The translations under genes and the position numbers were made by a program. A model generated the notes under the pieces. That model worked only from the letters and a program-made list of their open reading frames with translations, had not been told where the DNA came from and made no database searches. Positions 13,509 to 24,901 of a stretch of DNA of 64,000 nt are shown here, piece after piece. Source of the DNA: Sarcomyxa edulis (lineage: Eukaryota; Basidiomycota; Agaricomycetes; Agaricales; Mycenaceae); assembly GCA_009761415.1 (NCBI GenBank), contig QUOL01000003.1, forward strand, positions 992,001 to 1,056,000, given 5' to 3'. Position 1 is the stretch's first letter. Every line of letters starts with the position of its first letter.

Positions 13509-15357
13509 ATGCCTTACGAACTTACCCAGACTGTGGTTACACGAATGAACCGAATGAGCGCAGGATGTGCCATCGGCAGTGTCGTGCTATGCTCCGTGAT
13601 CCTTATCATGTCTTTCATTGTTCATAGATGTGTCGCTGCCCGGTCCAGTCTTGATCGCATATCCTTTCGCTTGCTTCTATGGACCATGGTTATGTGCGTT
13701 TATCCATTTTTCGTTTCTCACATCATTGACATTCTTATTTCGCAGCGAAATCTTTTACGACATAACATTTACTGTATCTGTTCTCATCCCGAAGACCTCT
13801 GGGATATTCTGTGGTGCATCTGTTGCGGGAGTCATGATGTCTATTGGGTTTGTCCGTCATTTCTCGCTTTGAACCGCTCCTAAATCCTATCTGCAGGGTA
13901 ACGAATTATCTCCTAATGTGTGTGGCCCTCAACCTCTGTCTCGTCCTCGTTTTTGGAGTGCGAGTCTCTAGACTTGAGAAGTACTACGTGATTGGTTCAT
14001 TCTTCTTGGGCATCGTGATCCCACTCGTTCCTACAATTAAGGGATCGTTCGGGTAAGCTCTCTCATCCTTCTCTACTAGCCATCATAAATAATCTATTCG
14101 TCTCCAGTTGGGATCCATTGCTGAGCATATGTTGGATCACCGCGAGTTCGAAGCATGATCGAATCATAGCCCTCTTGTTCAGTCTGTATGTTTGGCAGAT
14201 CCTGAGTTGCGTCCTTACCTTGTTGTTTGTAGTCCTCGTGAGTACCCACATTTCGAACGCTTTGCTAGATACTCAACCTGTTTTTCGCAGACTGTCTTGA
14301 CTCTAATCCATCAACGGAGACTTACTACCCAGAACACGGCCCGTGTATCACTTGGTACCAACAGCACTACAACACCACATACCCTCGGTACTGTTTGTCG
14401 TTCTCAAAGGAGGCGGTCAAGGCGGAACACAGTTCACGATCGTTTCATCTCCATAGTCTTGCGGATCTCTGCATATCCTTTCGCTCGTGCGTGCTTTCAG
14501 CATCTGAGGTGCATAATGTGTTGTTGACCTCATTTCTCACAGTGATCGTTGTGAACGCCTTCATCGCATGTAAGTCATCCTTTGCCCCGCTCTTACCAAA
14601 TCTTCACTGGGGAATTAAATTCACAGATGCCGATCTCCATCTTTCCGCGGACGCGGGTGTGCACAACAAATCGACGTTCATCGTCTATGTCATCTGTTCG
14701 TCTTCGTCATTCCTTTTCTATTTGACTTGCACACAGTATTCATCCTTCGCCTCCACAGATTACTTCATCTGTATGTCAATATGGTCCATGGCTTACCTTC
14801 CGTCATTGACATTGACAACTTATATCAGATGGAGCTCGCGGCGGAATCTATGTGAGTAATGCATGGAAGAGTCGTCCATGTGTCTACTAACGAAGCCTGT
14901 TATGTTTAAGGCCGCCATTGCACTTTTTGTAGATCCCTCACTCCGTCGTGGTCTCGGTATCGTGAGAAGAAGCTGGTCTTCCCCTACAGATGCCATCGAC
15001 AGTTGCGTCGTCGAACCTCGAGCCGTAGAATTCACCCCTATCACCGACATAACCACTTCCACTGAACCTCCTCGTTACGTTGATAACGATGCTAACGATG
15101 CTCTGTATCGCTCTCACGAACTATGCACATCCCCCGGTGGATTTCTCGAAGCCCCTTCGGCTGCTCTTCGTTCTTATAGCGATCAGGCTTGCTTGGATCA
15201 GGAGTTGGCCTACCGGGATCTGCCTCCTCTCTATCTGGAAAGTCAACCTTTGGAGGTCGTAAGAAATGATACAGAAGGCATGGCAGATACCCAAGCCAAG
15301 GACGAATTGGACAACACAGCGGAAAGTGACACATACGACACATTTCGGTCTTTGTGA
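13509..15357 (+). CDS. Seven-transmembrane receptor-like protein
   Basis: Exons joined by short introns give a polytopic membrane protein. Hydrophobic segments are GCAIGSVVLCSVILIMSFIV, the helix spliced across 13694-13745 (TMVIEIFYDITFTVSVLIP), GIFCGASVAGVMMSIG, NYLLMCVALNLCLVLVFGV, YYVIGSFFLGIVIPLVP, and RIIALLFSLYVWQILSCVL followed by LTLLFVVLV. A CW pair (LLSICWITASS) and a basic SLDRISFR cytoplasmic stretch after the first helix resemble the large group of basidiomycete GPCR-like proteins. The last exon (from about 14910) is hydrophilic, about 145 residues, rich in Asp, Glu, Pro and Ser, and ends at the TGA at 15355. It is most likely a plasma-membrane receptor with a cytoplasmic tail. 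The exons around 14250-14840 are the least certain. The ligand is unknown and no GPCR class can be assigned. Confidence 0.65.
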
Positions 15358-16172
15358 TTGACCCAGATGATATATTTCCATCATAATATTTTCTGTTTGC
15401 TGCAACGACTAAACTTTCCCATCACATATACCTTTGTACCCGGAGTCATCCCTTCGTTTACTCATTTGCTACTTTACCCTGATTCTGTATCCTAACTCCA
15501 TAGTACTCACTATTCTCAGGAGATAATGTCACAATTAATTCGTGATGTCCTCTGGCTGCAATGTTCACAGAATTTTGTATATCCGACTTGCGCACACCTC
15601 TCGTCACATCTTTAGACAACCTGAACATCAGATCAACAGAAGAGTCAATAAGCGAACGACATCCCCTCTCGAGGCGGGTTCTTATCTTGCAAGACATCGT
15701 TTCCCGGCATGGACTCAATAGAAGGCAAGGATCCACATTGGAAGGGCCAGTCTCGAATACTCAAGGTGTGCCACTGGTGCGCGAAGAAGCAGCATCAGCA
15801 AAACCGGGGAATCCTGGCGTGACCATGTGACGCTTGTAAGTCCGTCACCAGCCTGGTCCTCCTGGTCAGGCATTGTATTCTCACTACATGGCCATACAAT
15901 ATTATAGCCAGTACTATAGGGAATGTGAAATGTTATATCATACTGTCAATTCCCTATAAGTTGTGGGCTGAATTTTAGCATCGTGTAAGGTTATCATCAG
16001 GCTTCCGGTCACAGTCCTTGAAAGGAAGGAGCTACGCCTGTAGCCGTGACCTTTTTGGGATGAGAAACCGTCTCGACTCAAGGTATCGGTGTACTATCGA
16101 ACCTGTCTTTCAAGAAGAGGTGTGGTCATCAGTTGAGAAGCTCGTTTTACTATATAGACAAGTCTACAATTT
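15358..16172. other. Intergenic stretch, 3' flank of both neighbours; small hairpin
   Basis: The region lies between the converging 3' ends of the 7-TM gene and the Plavaka transposase gene. An 89-codon plus-strand frame at 15561-15830 has no recognisable motif and I do not call it. At about 15911-15958 the arms CTATAGGGAA and TTCCCTATA form an imperfect inverted repeat around an AT-rich loop. No RNA gene is seen. Confidence 0.4.
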
Positions 16173-19100
16173 TTACAACGGTGCGTAACCCTCAGCCTCA
16201 ACATCCTCGTCGTCACCGGAGCCCTCTTCCCCATCTTCAGGTCCTAGCTCCTCCTCATCACCGTCTTCCTCCTCCTCCTCCTCCTCTTCCTCATCGTCAT
16301 CGTCGTCGTCTTCCTCCTCCTCGCCTCCTGTACCTGTGGTGTCCTCCGCATCCTCGGGTTCAGGCTCCTCGACTGGTATGGCAACGCGGTAATGACCTAC
16401 CCCCCCTCCAACGTAGCGCATGTACATATCTCTATCGACGAAGCTGGAGAAACTTCTAATCAGTGGTGTTACAAAGATTGGACTTTGAAAAAGTTGCGTA
16501 CATATCCACGTAGTGATAAAGCCAGTCATCGATTTCCTCGTCTGAGCGTGCGATAGATGGTCCGAGATATTCCTCTGTACCTCCATAGTGGAATGCTGGT
16601 ATGAGATGCGATCCTCGAATGACTTCATCAGGGTCCAAAAAACCAAACGCTTCGGGATCAGTGGCTGGGAGAAACTTGAGACGGTGCAATCTCTTGCGTT
16701 TAAAGCCAGCCTTGAAGGTAAGATCACGACGGAACCAACGGACCCAAACAAATTGGATTGTCGTAGGTACAGGACTAGCTCCTGGAACATTGTGGACAAC
16801 GTCGGCATGGAAAACTCCGAGAATTCGAGCATATGCAAAGGGATGACCTTCATCGTCGCGAGATAGTACCATAACATCTGCATGAGTCCGTGGGTTCATG
16901 GAGTCTTGGCCCAGTCGAACATCGTACGTAGTGTAGTTCACACGAAGGACTTTGTGACGGTAAATTCGGTTGTTGACAATGAGGAGTTTGCTGAGTTGTT
17001 CAGGTGTAAACTCGTTCCCATCACCAGACCAGTCAGGATGGAGGAGCCGGCTCAGGAGGTGTTCTTCAAGCTTCGGTCGAAAGTTCTAGGAAAACACAAT
17101 CAATTTATAGACATGACCATAATGGAATAAATGGGCAAACCTCGAGTGCGGGATCACCACCATTGTCTTGCAGGAATGTAGTGATGTTAGTGGGAAAGTT
17201 TCGCGAGGGAGATATGTGATGATGCTGCTCTGAAGGTGTATATGGAAGAGCCTCCGATTCAGCGAAATCCACCCGAGTGCTGGCCTTGAGTTTCTTGCGT
17301 CTACCTTGTGGATCGGGTACAGGAGTAGGCGTGCGCCTGAGTCGTCTTGCGTGGAGACGACGCAGCACATAGTCACGCCGTTCCAATCGTGTCATCTGTC
17401 GAACAGCTCGGTTTTTGTTTGTACGAGCATAGAACCGCTTCACGCGACGATGCTCCAATTCACCCTGTTAGATTGAGAATTAGTAAGGCTGCAAGACATG
17501 GAGTTCAATAGGTACGAACCGGCTGAGTAGAATAGGAATCGGTGGAGCCATAAAACAGGATTGTACTTACATAGTCGCCAAGAGCATGTAACTTGTACGT
17601 GAGAAGACTAAATACCTTGGTCTTTACCGACGTTTTTATGGGTTGGGGTTGGATGGTCCCAGCGGCGGCTGCTTTCTTGGCTTGACGGCGACCTCGTGCA
17701 GCTTCCTCCTTTGGTAACTCCTTGGTGTTAAAGAAGCCGCAGGTGTAGTTTTTGAACCGACGTAGTTGCCTTCCTAAATCCTTTGTGGATTGTCGAAGAG
17801 ATGCGACCGTCGTATCTGTGTGTAAGCGCAACTTGGCGAGAGTGTGCCACTCAGCAAGAGTAAAGAGAAGGTCGAGTACGGCCTCATTATGTGGAGAGTC
17901 AAATAATCCTTCGAACACGGGAATAGCACACTACGATATATGGTATTGAGCACCAAGAGTAGTATCTGAGATTGTGATTCGACGCACCTGCAGCATATCT
18001 TCAAAGTTCCGAGCTGCGAGCTTCTTCATAGCTGACGTGTTATCGGTGAATCGACGGATAGTAGCTCGACCAAATGTTGGAACTTGGCGATATCTGTGAA
18101 ATTAATCAGTAACTTGCCTGTCCGTGCAATATCATAATAAAGAGAACATACCGTGTATTTAGCTGTTGAACTGCCGTGCCACCTTGCGCAACGAGCATAC
18201 GGATAAGATGAGTGAATACAGATTTCCAGACTCCGAGTTCAAACTCATGCATGAAGTCGGGCACGAGCATGCGAAATGGTTTGAATCCATACTTGAAGAA
18301 CCGTTCAGAAAAGGCATTCTAACGTGGTGACTGTTAGTTGGTAAAGCTACCGGGTGAATGGAAAAGACTTACAACTGTTGGAACCCAGGACTCAGTCGAC
18401 AATACACGTTCCACGGCTGCGCTTTTAACGCCAAACGCCTTGCGATAGATCCAGTTGCGGACCATGGTAATTCTACTTTGGCGGTGTTCACTGTCGACTC
18501 GAGCGTGTTGTGTTCTGCGCTTGTCGTCATTGGTTGTTCCTAATTCTGGGATTTGCGTCTTGGAAATGAGGCATCGCGGACATGGGCAGGATCCTAGGTT
18601 GCGAACAGTAGCTAGAAGGATTCTAATTCGACAATGTTAGTATGAAAGCGCCTGAGGAAATAATGAAATATTTACTTCTCTGGATAGTCGGCCGAATAAG
18701 TAAACAAACGAGGATAGAAACGACGCGAGACTCCATCCTCGCAGACTATGACTATGCCGTGTTCAACCGCATCCATAAACTCTTTGTCCAGTAGGAAGCG
18801 CCAGACCCCATGCATGAGTTCCCGTCGACAGTGGCTTAATAAGTCGGCGGTGGGACCTTCACCTGTCAAGTCTTTGACATAATCGTGAAACGCATCCGGA
18901 AGCTAGGGCAAAAATTAGAAAACGTATTAGTTGAGAGAACTTGAAGACTAACCTTGGGCATATACGCGACATGATGGCAGGCACCCGCTCGTGGTTTACC
19001 ACGGAGCCATTTGGACTGATTGCCAAAAAAAAGATAGATTGGCCAAAGCGATGCGCTACCAAAATTTGCCAAGTGGGTGGAATCCGACCACACCATCATC

Positions 19101-20362
19101 GCGAGAATGACTCGTTCGAGGGTACAGCCAGGCTCTGGAGGTTGTCCTTGCAGCTTGACATGTTCCTCGATCATTGCATCCGAAGAATATATTTCATCGT
19201 AAACTCGTTGAGGTGGTAAGTCAGGATCAGGCTGCCAAAACTGTTTGAACGGAGTATAATGAAAGCAGCGTGCGCCGGCATCGGTTATAGCTGTCCGTAT
19301 GACTTCAACGAGTGACCGATGGAAGAGACCAGGAACAGAATATATGTTGGGAGTGAAATTAGGATTGTCCTCGTGGGATTTACCATCGGGAACTTCGATA
19401 TCGACAGGGTCTTCTTCCCACCCATCTTTTGCTGCCAGAGGGTTATCAGGGTCAGGAGCAAGAGACGCGTCAAATTGAGCGGTCTCTTTGCGAATATTGA
19501 ACCCCATGAGGTCCTCCTTCTTGAAATCGTCCGACTGCATGAACTCAACGAGCTTTTCCATTTCCTCGATTGACTTCGTAGCAGAGCCGGTCCATAACCA
19601 GCTCACAAGACCACCGATAGTTGTGTTTCGAAATGAATAAGAGGTAGAGGAGTTTTCATCGGGAATAGGAGCAGCGGACTCGATAGTAGGAAGATTTCGT
19701 GGATTAGTGGAATGTGTGTCATTTGACGATAGTGTGGCGTCTGGATTGTACGTTGGAATGGATGGGTATTCACGAAATAGGCCAAAGGAGTTGAGAGCCG
19801 TGCGAATTCCTTGCCAGACGAACGGTGTTGTATTAGAATTAGATTCGTGGTCCGTTTCGACCTCGACTTCCGGTGCTGGTGCTGGTTCTGGACAAGGAAC
19901 GGGGGGCTGAGGAAGATTCTGCAGAATTTTCCAGGTTGGTCGTTTAGTGCGCACTGGACGTCCGGCGGCGGACAATTCACCCGCTGGTGGTCTGTCTGGT
20001 GAGCGTGGGGGAGAATTGTTGTTTCTATCGATGTCCATGCTATAGTTGTCTTCAGGCTGTATGGAAATTAGCATAGTTACAAAAGGTTAAAAGATCTGAC
20101 GTACCTCAAAGTTGAAGGGACTCGGACCTCTGCTGTCGTCGTTGATAGCTGAAGCAGATGATGAGGCAGCGAGGGGTTCAGGAGCGTCTTTTCTTTGCCG
20201 CTTGAGTCTTTGGCGTGCTTTTTTGGCGGCCAAACGGTCGGTAGCATTGGCCAGCGATGGATCGTCTCGAAGGTAAATAGCGCATTTTGCTTGGTGAATA
20301 GCAAGATTTTTTGTCGATTCAAACTGGCGAGCACAAGGTAGGGGGCAGATGAAAGAAGCCAT
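16173..20362 (-). mobile_element. Plavaka-family transposase gene (DNA transposon core)
   Basis: A long, multi-exon and apparently unbroken transposase. The start at 20362 gives a classic zinc knuckle of this family (CPLPC..LAIHQAKC), then a Ser/Pro-rich linker. The 402-residue block at 18866-20074 holds family landmarks: a YSSDAMIEEHVKLQ stretch, VILAMMVWSDSTHLANFGSA with a catalytic-type Asp in WSDSTHL, LYLFFGNQSKWLRGKP-like sequence, and AGACHHVAYMPK. Downstream exons give CRRELMHGVWRFLLD, the EDGVSRRFYPRLFTYSADYPEK block with a second acidic site, and a helical domain (EWHTLAKLRLHTDTTVASL). The C-terminal part includes FVDRDMYMRYVGGGVGHYR and ends in an Asp/Glu run of more than 50 residues. 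An upstream ATG at 20410 would only add a hydrophobic lead. I could not find terminal inverted repeats, so element ends are unknown. Because all family blocks are present and introns are plausible, it may be functional or recently so. Confidence 0.85.
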
Positions 20363-20562
20363 GATAATCAGTAATAACACCAGAATTTGGGGCACCATTG
20401 TGCGCCACAAGGGATCGTCTGCAAGGAAGGTGTAAACAGAGAAAAGGAGAGTAAAAGAGGGGGAAAAAAGAAAGAAAAAATCCGCGGATTGCTTTGCGAA
20501 TGATCGACACGTGCAAAATAGGTAGCATTGCTCGCCGTCGCGCTGGTACAGGCTACGTGCTT

Positions 20563-21295
20563 CTAATCTGTGTACGGATGTGTCTTTTCATCGAAGATGG
20601 GGGCACAAATTCGCTTTGCGTGTAGACGCGTAGATACTGGGGAAGGTTTCCGAGGAGGAGTCACAGGATTCCAAATCAAGCGTGATGGTTTAGTACTACA
20701 AGTCGAAGCCTGAGGGTCTAACTAAGAGTTGAGCATTGGTTAGAATCATGCGCCCGACGATACCAAAACAAATGGATTGCATACCGAGACATTTTTGGCC
20801 CAAGTCAATGTTCTATTTGCCTCAAAATGTAATTTATTAGTCTAATAGATATCAACCAAAGCAAAAAGATGTACTTTGAGCATGTTGAAATCTTTCCTTG
20901 CTAAATGAGCAAATTTGCGAACAGCCGTCTCGCGAGCATGAACGTGGTAAACCCGGAAGTCAGAATCCCAAGATACCCAGGGAGGAGGCACAGTGCCATC
21001 CAATTCCGTCCAAGTAGTTCGGATGATTTCGGGACTGATCTGCTGAGTGAAGGGAACCCCGATGTTGTCAGGTAGCCAGACGCACATGTATAGAGCATGA
21101 ATTCCGGTGGCCTATCATAGAGTCAATATATTTATATAGGAGGACTTGGAGAAAACACGGAATACGAACATTGATGGAAACATGCCATTTTTGAATGAGA
21201 ACTTGTCGTGTCGTCAATGTATTCAAAATGTCGTATGACACAGACTCGTTGTGTCTAGGTGTTATGGAAGGCAAAGAAGGAGACTTGTAGGCCAT
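20563..21295 (-). CDS. Small uncharacterised gene upstream of the Plavaka transposase
   Basis: Reading the minus strand from ATG at 21295, an exon (MAYKSPSLPSITPRHNESV.., to about 21170) joins across a short intron to TGIHALYMCVWLPDNIGV, continuing through WTELDGTVPPPWVSWDSDF and HVHARETAVRKFAHLARKD to about 20875. A further join over GTACAT..TTTGAG gives NRTLTWAKNVS, then a last exon to a TAG near 20563. The protein would be about 190 residues, soluble and rich in Trp. I do not recognise the family. It lies just upstream of, and on the same strand as, the transposase, so it may belong to the element, or the element may have landed beside it. The exon structure is inferred from splice signals only. 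Confidence 0.35.
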
Positions 21296-21794
21296 GGGAG
21301 TCTTTATGAATTATTATCAGAGGGGAAATCGCAAGCAGCGCGATGAATTTTCTCGACATACGTTGAGGTGGTCATGGTGTCTCCTAGTTGGACTGTCTGG
21401 GGTAGGACTCTGGTCTTGTACTGATTCCGAAAGGTCCTTTATTTCTCTAAGAACTCTGTAGAGCAATATATCTAGAAATGGGTACATACCGACAACTGGA
21501 AGATGTAACCATCGGGACTTGCTTTTTCAAAGAATGACATCCCTCCGACGCGTTGGGAGATACTGCCAGTGTGCGGACAAAGAAATGACTGTGATGTGAA
21601 CTAGGAGGACTTGGAGGAGCCTCAGAAAATGATATACATGTGGATCAATGCTCTGTGAGTTTGCTGAAGACGACTCGGAGAGTTTATCGTTTAACGTTTG
21701 GTCGGAGTGAAGTCGGACTCTCAAACACGCCCACATGATCGCGAAAAAAAATTGCAATCTTGCCACTTTCTTCCCTTTTCCCGTATCCTCCAGA
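21296..21794. promoter_or_regulatory. Divergent promoter region
   Basis: About 500 bp between the small minus-strand gene and the plus-strand DUF6698 gene. Pyrimidine-rich sequence (TTTCTTCCCTTTTCCCG) directly precedes the chosen ATG at 21795. An in-frame ATG at 21735 offers an alternative start 20 codons earlier. I see nothing else. Confidence 0.4.
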
Positions 21795-23344
21795 ATGGCA
21801 CCCCCTACTCCTACCACCCCTGCTCCACGTTCCACGGCTACAGACTCAAGCCCTATGTCTTCCCAGGTTCTTCAAGAGATGTTGCAAAATCTGCTTGCAC
21901 AAGCCTTGAATGGGCCTCAAAAACGGGCGAGGTACAATGTCGCAAGTGGTTTATATTCAAATTAATCTGTTTTATATTATAGAGACACGGATGATGACAC
22001 TATCAACGAGTCAGAGAATAGCAGTCCATCTGCTCTACCGAAACCAAAGATGGACTATGCCAGCTATGGGCGACACATCAACCGTATATGCGACCCCGGA
22101 TTCACAAAAATTGACAGCATCGTACAGCACGGTATCATGCTCGAGACAGTTGATTCCGATGATGAGGAACAGGAGGAGACCGTCAAGTAGTCCTTTTTTT
22201 TCATTGTTTATCTTCGTTCTGACCTGCGGAACTTGCTTTTTCAGTTCTTCACGGCTGTCTGGCAGTTGGGCCATCTTATGGTCTGTAATTCCTGGGTTCC
22301 GTGAGCGAATGGTTGGCATTGCAGACCAACGCGGACTTCGCAACACTATTTCTCGAGAGGTGAGTTGAGAAAAATCAATGATATACATTAATTTATCTCG
22401 TCGATAGATCGGGAAAGGCGTGGAACACAGCCGATGTGACGACACATCTAGTGTGAAGAAAGCTATCACTCAGTACTTGTTATTCGACACGACAGAAGCC
22501 CTCGACCCGCCGATCTCTCCTGGTGAAAAGATTGGCCGTGGTTGGTCGCATCCTGTCACGGCCGCACTTCTATGCCCTCTCGAGTATCCCGCCACTGATA
22601 GGTATGCATCCAATCTTCTGTTTTTCATTCTCTCATAAGCCGCATCATGTAGTACCTATGCAGACATACAATCCGGTCGAAAACCCGTCACCAGCGAGCT
22701 ATTCCCACGGTTCCTGTATCCAGATGATCAAGAGTACGACGAGAATGATCTTGAAAATGGCATTCTCCGTGGACATTTGATGACTCGGGTGAGTGTCTTG
22801 ATTAGTTTTTTTCTCGATCCTGACACCATTCTCTCGTAGGTTGCTAAACACATCTTCGCTGGCCCTGTCGCCGCCCTCAAGGCACCTGGCTACCACCGCG
22901 GTCGCAGTGGAAATGCGGCTCTCAACGGGATGACAGAAATGACGCCTCGGGCTATTGCTTACGTTGCTATACAGGTACGTCACATCGCTGCATCTACGTA
23001 TAGAGCTAACACGATCAACAGACAAGATTCGCGTTGTCTTCAGCACCCGAATGGAGCCGTATCGATGGTAAATTTGACTACTCCGTATTCTATTGGAATA
23101 TTGTCGAGCTTTTCGAGGACAATGGTGGAAAAGAACTATTGGAACACTTCAACTAGTGAGTTCCAACCACTGTGCTCTTCTTCGCTTGTTGACTTTCTCA
23201 ATATCGTAGTGAGGTTTTTGGGACACCCGTTGGCAGTGGAAGTGACAGGCCACCTTCGGATGCCGACGAAGCCCCAGCTGTCAGCAATTTCGACCGATTG
23301 AAGGCACAACGCGCTGCAAAACGAGCTGCGTTGACTGATGCCTG
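21795..23344 (+). CDS. DUF6698 family protein
   Basis: The exons give a Pro/Thr/Ser-rich N-terminus (MAPPTPTTPAPRSTATDSSP), then QVLQEMLQNLLAQALNGPQK, an acidic stretch, and DYASYGRHINRICDPGFTKI. Next come a helical segment with IPGFRERMVGIADQRG, RCDDTSSVKKAITQYLL, GRGWSHPVTAALLCPLEY, ELFPRFLYPDDQEYDENDLE, GILRGHLMTRVAKHIFAG, SGNAALNGMTEMTPRAIAYV and FALSSAPEWSRIDGKFDYSV. This order (acidic lead, pre-core PG motif, GxxHPxTAALLCP, RSGNA..GM..TP..AYVA) is that of DUF6698, a large multicopy family in mushroom genomes with no known biochemical role. Introns are short; the last splice (..HFNY/EVFG..) leads to TGA at 23342. A start at 21735 is possible. The frame looks intact. Confidence 0.75.
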
Positions 23345-23720
23345 ACCACCCTTGGTACTTGTTTAACTTATTGTTATATATTCGTGCCACTTCTTTCTGT
23401 ACCCCTTGTAAATGACTGGAATGAAATGTATCTCTACTATCTTTCGAGGTTTCAGTGAGATCCAAAAAAAACGAGCCAACAAAATGCCCGAAACCCATCC
23501 TAAATCCTGTCTTGTGCGAAAGTCTGGTGGGGATTGGCAAACCGAATAGTTGTAATATAAGGGGATACATGGTGCCAGAACCCAGACACTGATTGGCAAG
23601 AGAGCAAAGGCCTGCAGAAATTGACCAGGCAGATGTACATTAGCAATTTGAATAGTTGTATTAGAAGGCCCGGTGAATTTTTCGCAAGGCTGATGTGGCT
23701 TACCTTAGATTGTGGAACTT
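23345..23720. other. 3' flank of DUF6698 gene and promoter of MYND gene
   Basis: The first part is AT-rich and looks like a 3' UTR. The rest should hold the promoter of the next gene. No gene or repeat is visible. Confidence 0.4.
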
Positions 23721-24704
23721 ATGCCGCTTGCAAGGCCTTGCAATATCTTATCAGGTTTTCCCGCTTTTGCTGATGAGGACCCTGATGGGAAGCCTTTCCA
23801 GGCATGTTCGAAGTGCAAAGAGGTACGGACACAGTCCTCAAAATACTTTCTGACGTTGACGGCGGCTCCCATCTCTCAGGTTATTTACTGCGTAAGTATG
23901 CAGATGATATGGGTTAGTATCGGTCAGGAACGTCTGCTCATCTTCAATCATCGAGCAGTGCAAGGATTGCCAAGTAGCAAGTTGGCCTCTCCATAAGGTG
24001 CTCACTATTTATTTCCAGATGTCTAATTACAGAGTTGGTGCTGAGTGGGTTCCTCCTATTTCTAGGGACCATGCAAGATGAGCGCAACTGCAAAGGCACG
24101 TACGGTGGAGAACCCAGCACTGGCTCAAAGCATTGGCAATTTTAAGAAATGGTGCGTAGACGCTTTCCTCTCGCCTCCCCCCTCAAGACCTTACTGCTGC
24201 ACCACGCCACGCCAGGCATGGTTCCAACCTAAATCTCTTCCAGCATGCTGTCATCTGTGCCCTCGACTTAGCTCATAAGCCCAACAACGTTGACAACGAA
24301 GTTCTATACGTGGGTTGTCAACTACACTTCAATCACGCGGATTTACCACCAAACAGAAAGTACACCGTACGAGGAGGATTTGTCATGACCATGGATGAGA
24401 CGCGTGAAGTTCTACAAAAGAACGGTGGAGCAGATATCTTGGAAAGTGGAATTGCTGCGAGTAATCATATGAGGAAAAAAGGCGGCTTAGGTGTGGCTAC
24501 CATGCTTCTGAAAGCGCATGATATCGTGGACGTTGTGAAGGTCATTTTGCCCTCTCTGGATGTTGCTCAACGGATTCAGGCAGAGGATGATTGGGGAAAA
24601 GATTGGGTAAGCCAATGTTTTGGATCATCTACCGAACGCTACTCAAATGTCTTATCTAAAAACAGCCTCTGAAACTTAAAGAGGCTCTAGATATGCCTCA
24701 GTAA
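23721..24704 (+). CDS. MYND-type zinc-finger protein
   Basis: ATG at 23721 starts MPLARPCNILSGFPAFADED, followed by the finger, which is split by introns: ACSKCKE (to about 23821), VIYC (23881-23892), QCKDCQVASWPLHK (about 23958-23998), GPCKM (24066 on). Joined, it gives CX2C..CX3CX3C..HX3C, the zinc-ligand pattern of a MYND domain, normally a protein-protein contact module. The rest of the protein has no domain I recognise; it includes NVDNEVLYVGCQLHFNH, a GGFVMTMDETREVLQKNGG block, and a C-terminal helix (LDVAQRIQAEDDWGKDW). A final short exon (PLKLKEALDMPQ) ends at the TAA at 24702. It is about 220 residues, cytosolic or nuclear. Small MYND proteins like this are numerous in Agaricomycetes. 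Partner and role are unknown. Confidence 0.7.
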
Positions 24705-24901
24705 TGTCCTTTTTTGAAGGTTTCCACCTCCGCTTCCTAGAGACACGTACAACGCCGCAACGGCTTTATGGAGCTTCGTGCATACGCTGAGATATGTGCA
24801 TGTACGATCAATATCATATTGACTAAGCAGTTACAATGGCTCAATTAAAGTACAGGTAAAGTATATATGGACGCGTCAACGAGGGAACGACAATTCGGTG
24901 T

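Noticed and set aside
15561..15830. 89-codon plus-strand frame
   Set aside because: No motif, no splice context and no sign of a promoter; composition is ordinary for non-coding DNA here.
15911..15958. Inverted repeat CTATAGGGAA / TTCCCTATA as a terminal repeat of the Plavaka element
   Set aside because: Both arms lie within 50 bp on the same side of the transposase, and I found no partner beyond 20362, so it is a local hairpin and not element ends.
16255..16325. CCT/TCC-rich run as a simple-sequence feature of its own
   Set aside because: It is the coding sequence of the Asp/Glu tail of the transposase read from the other strand.
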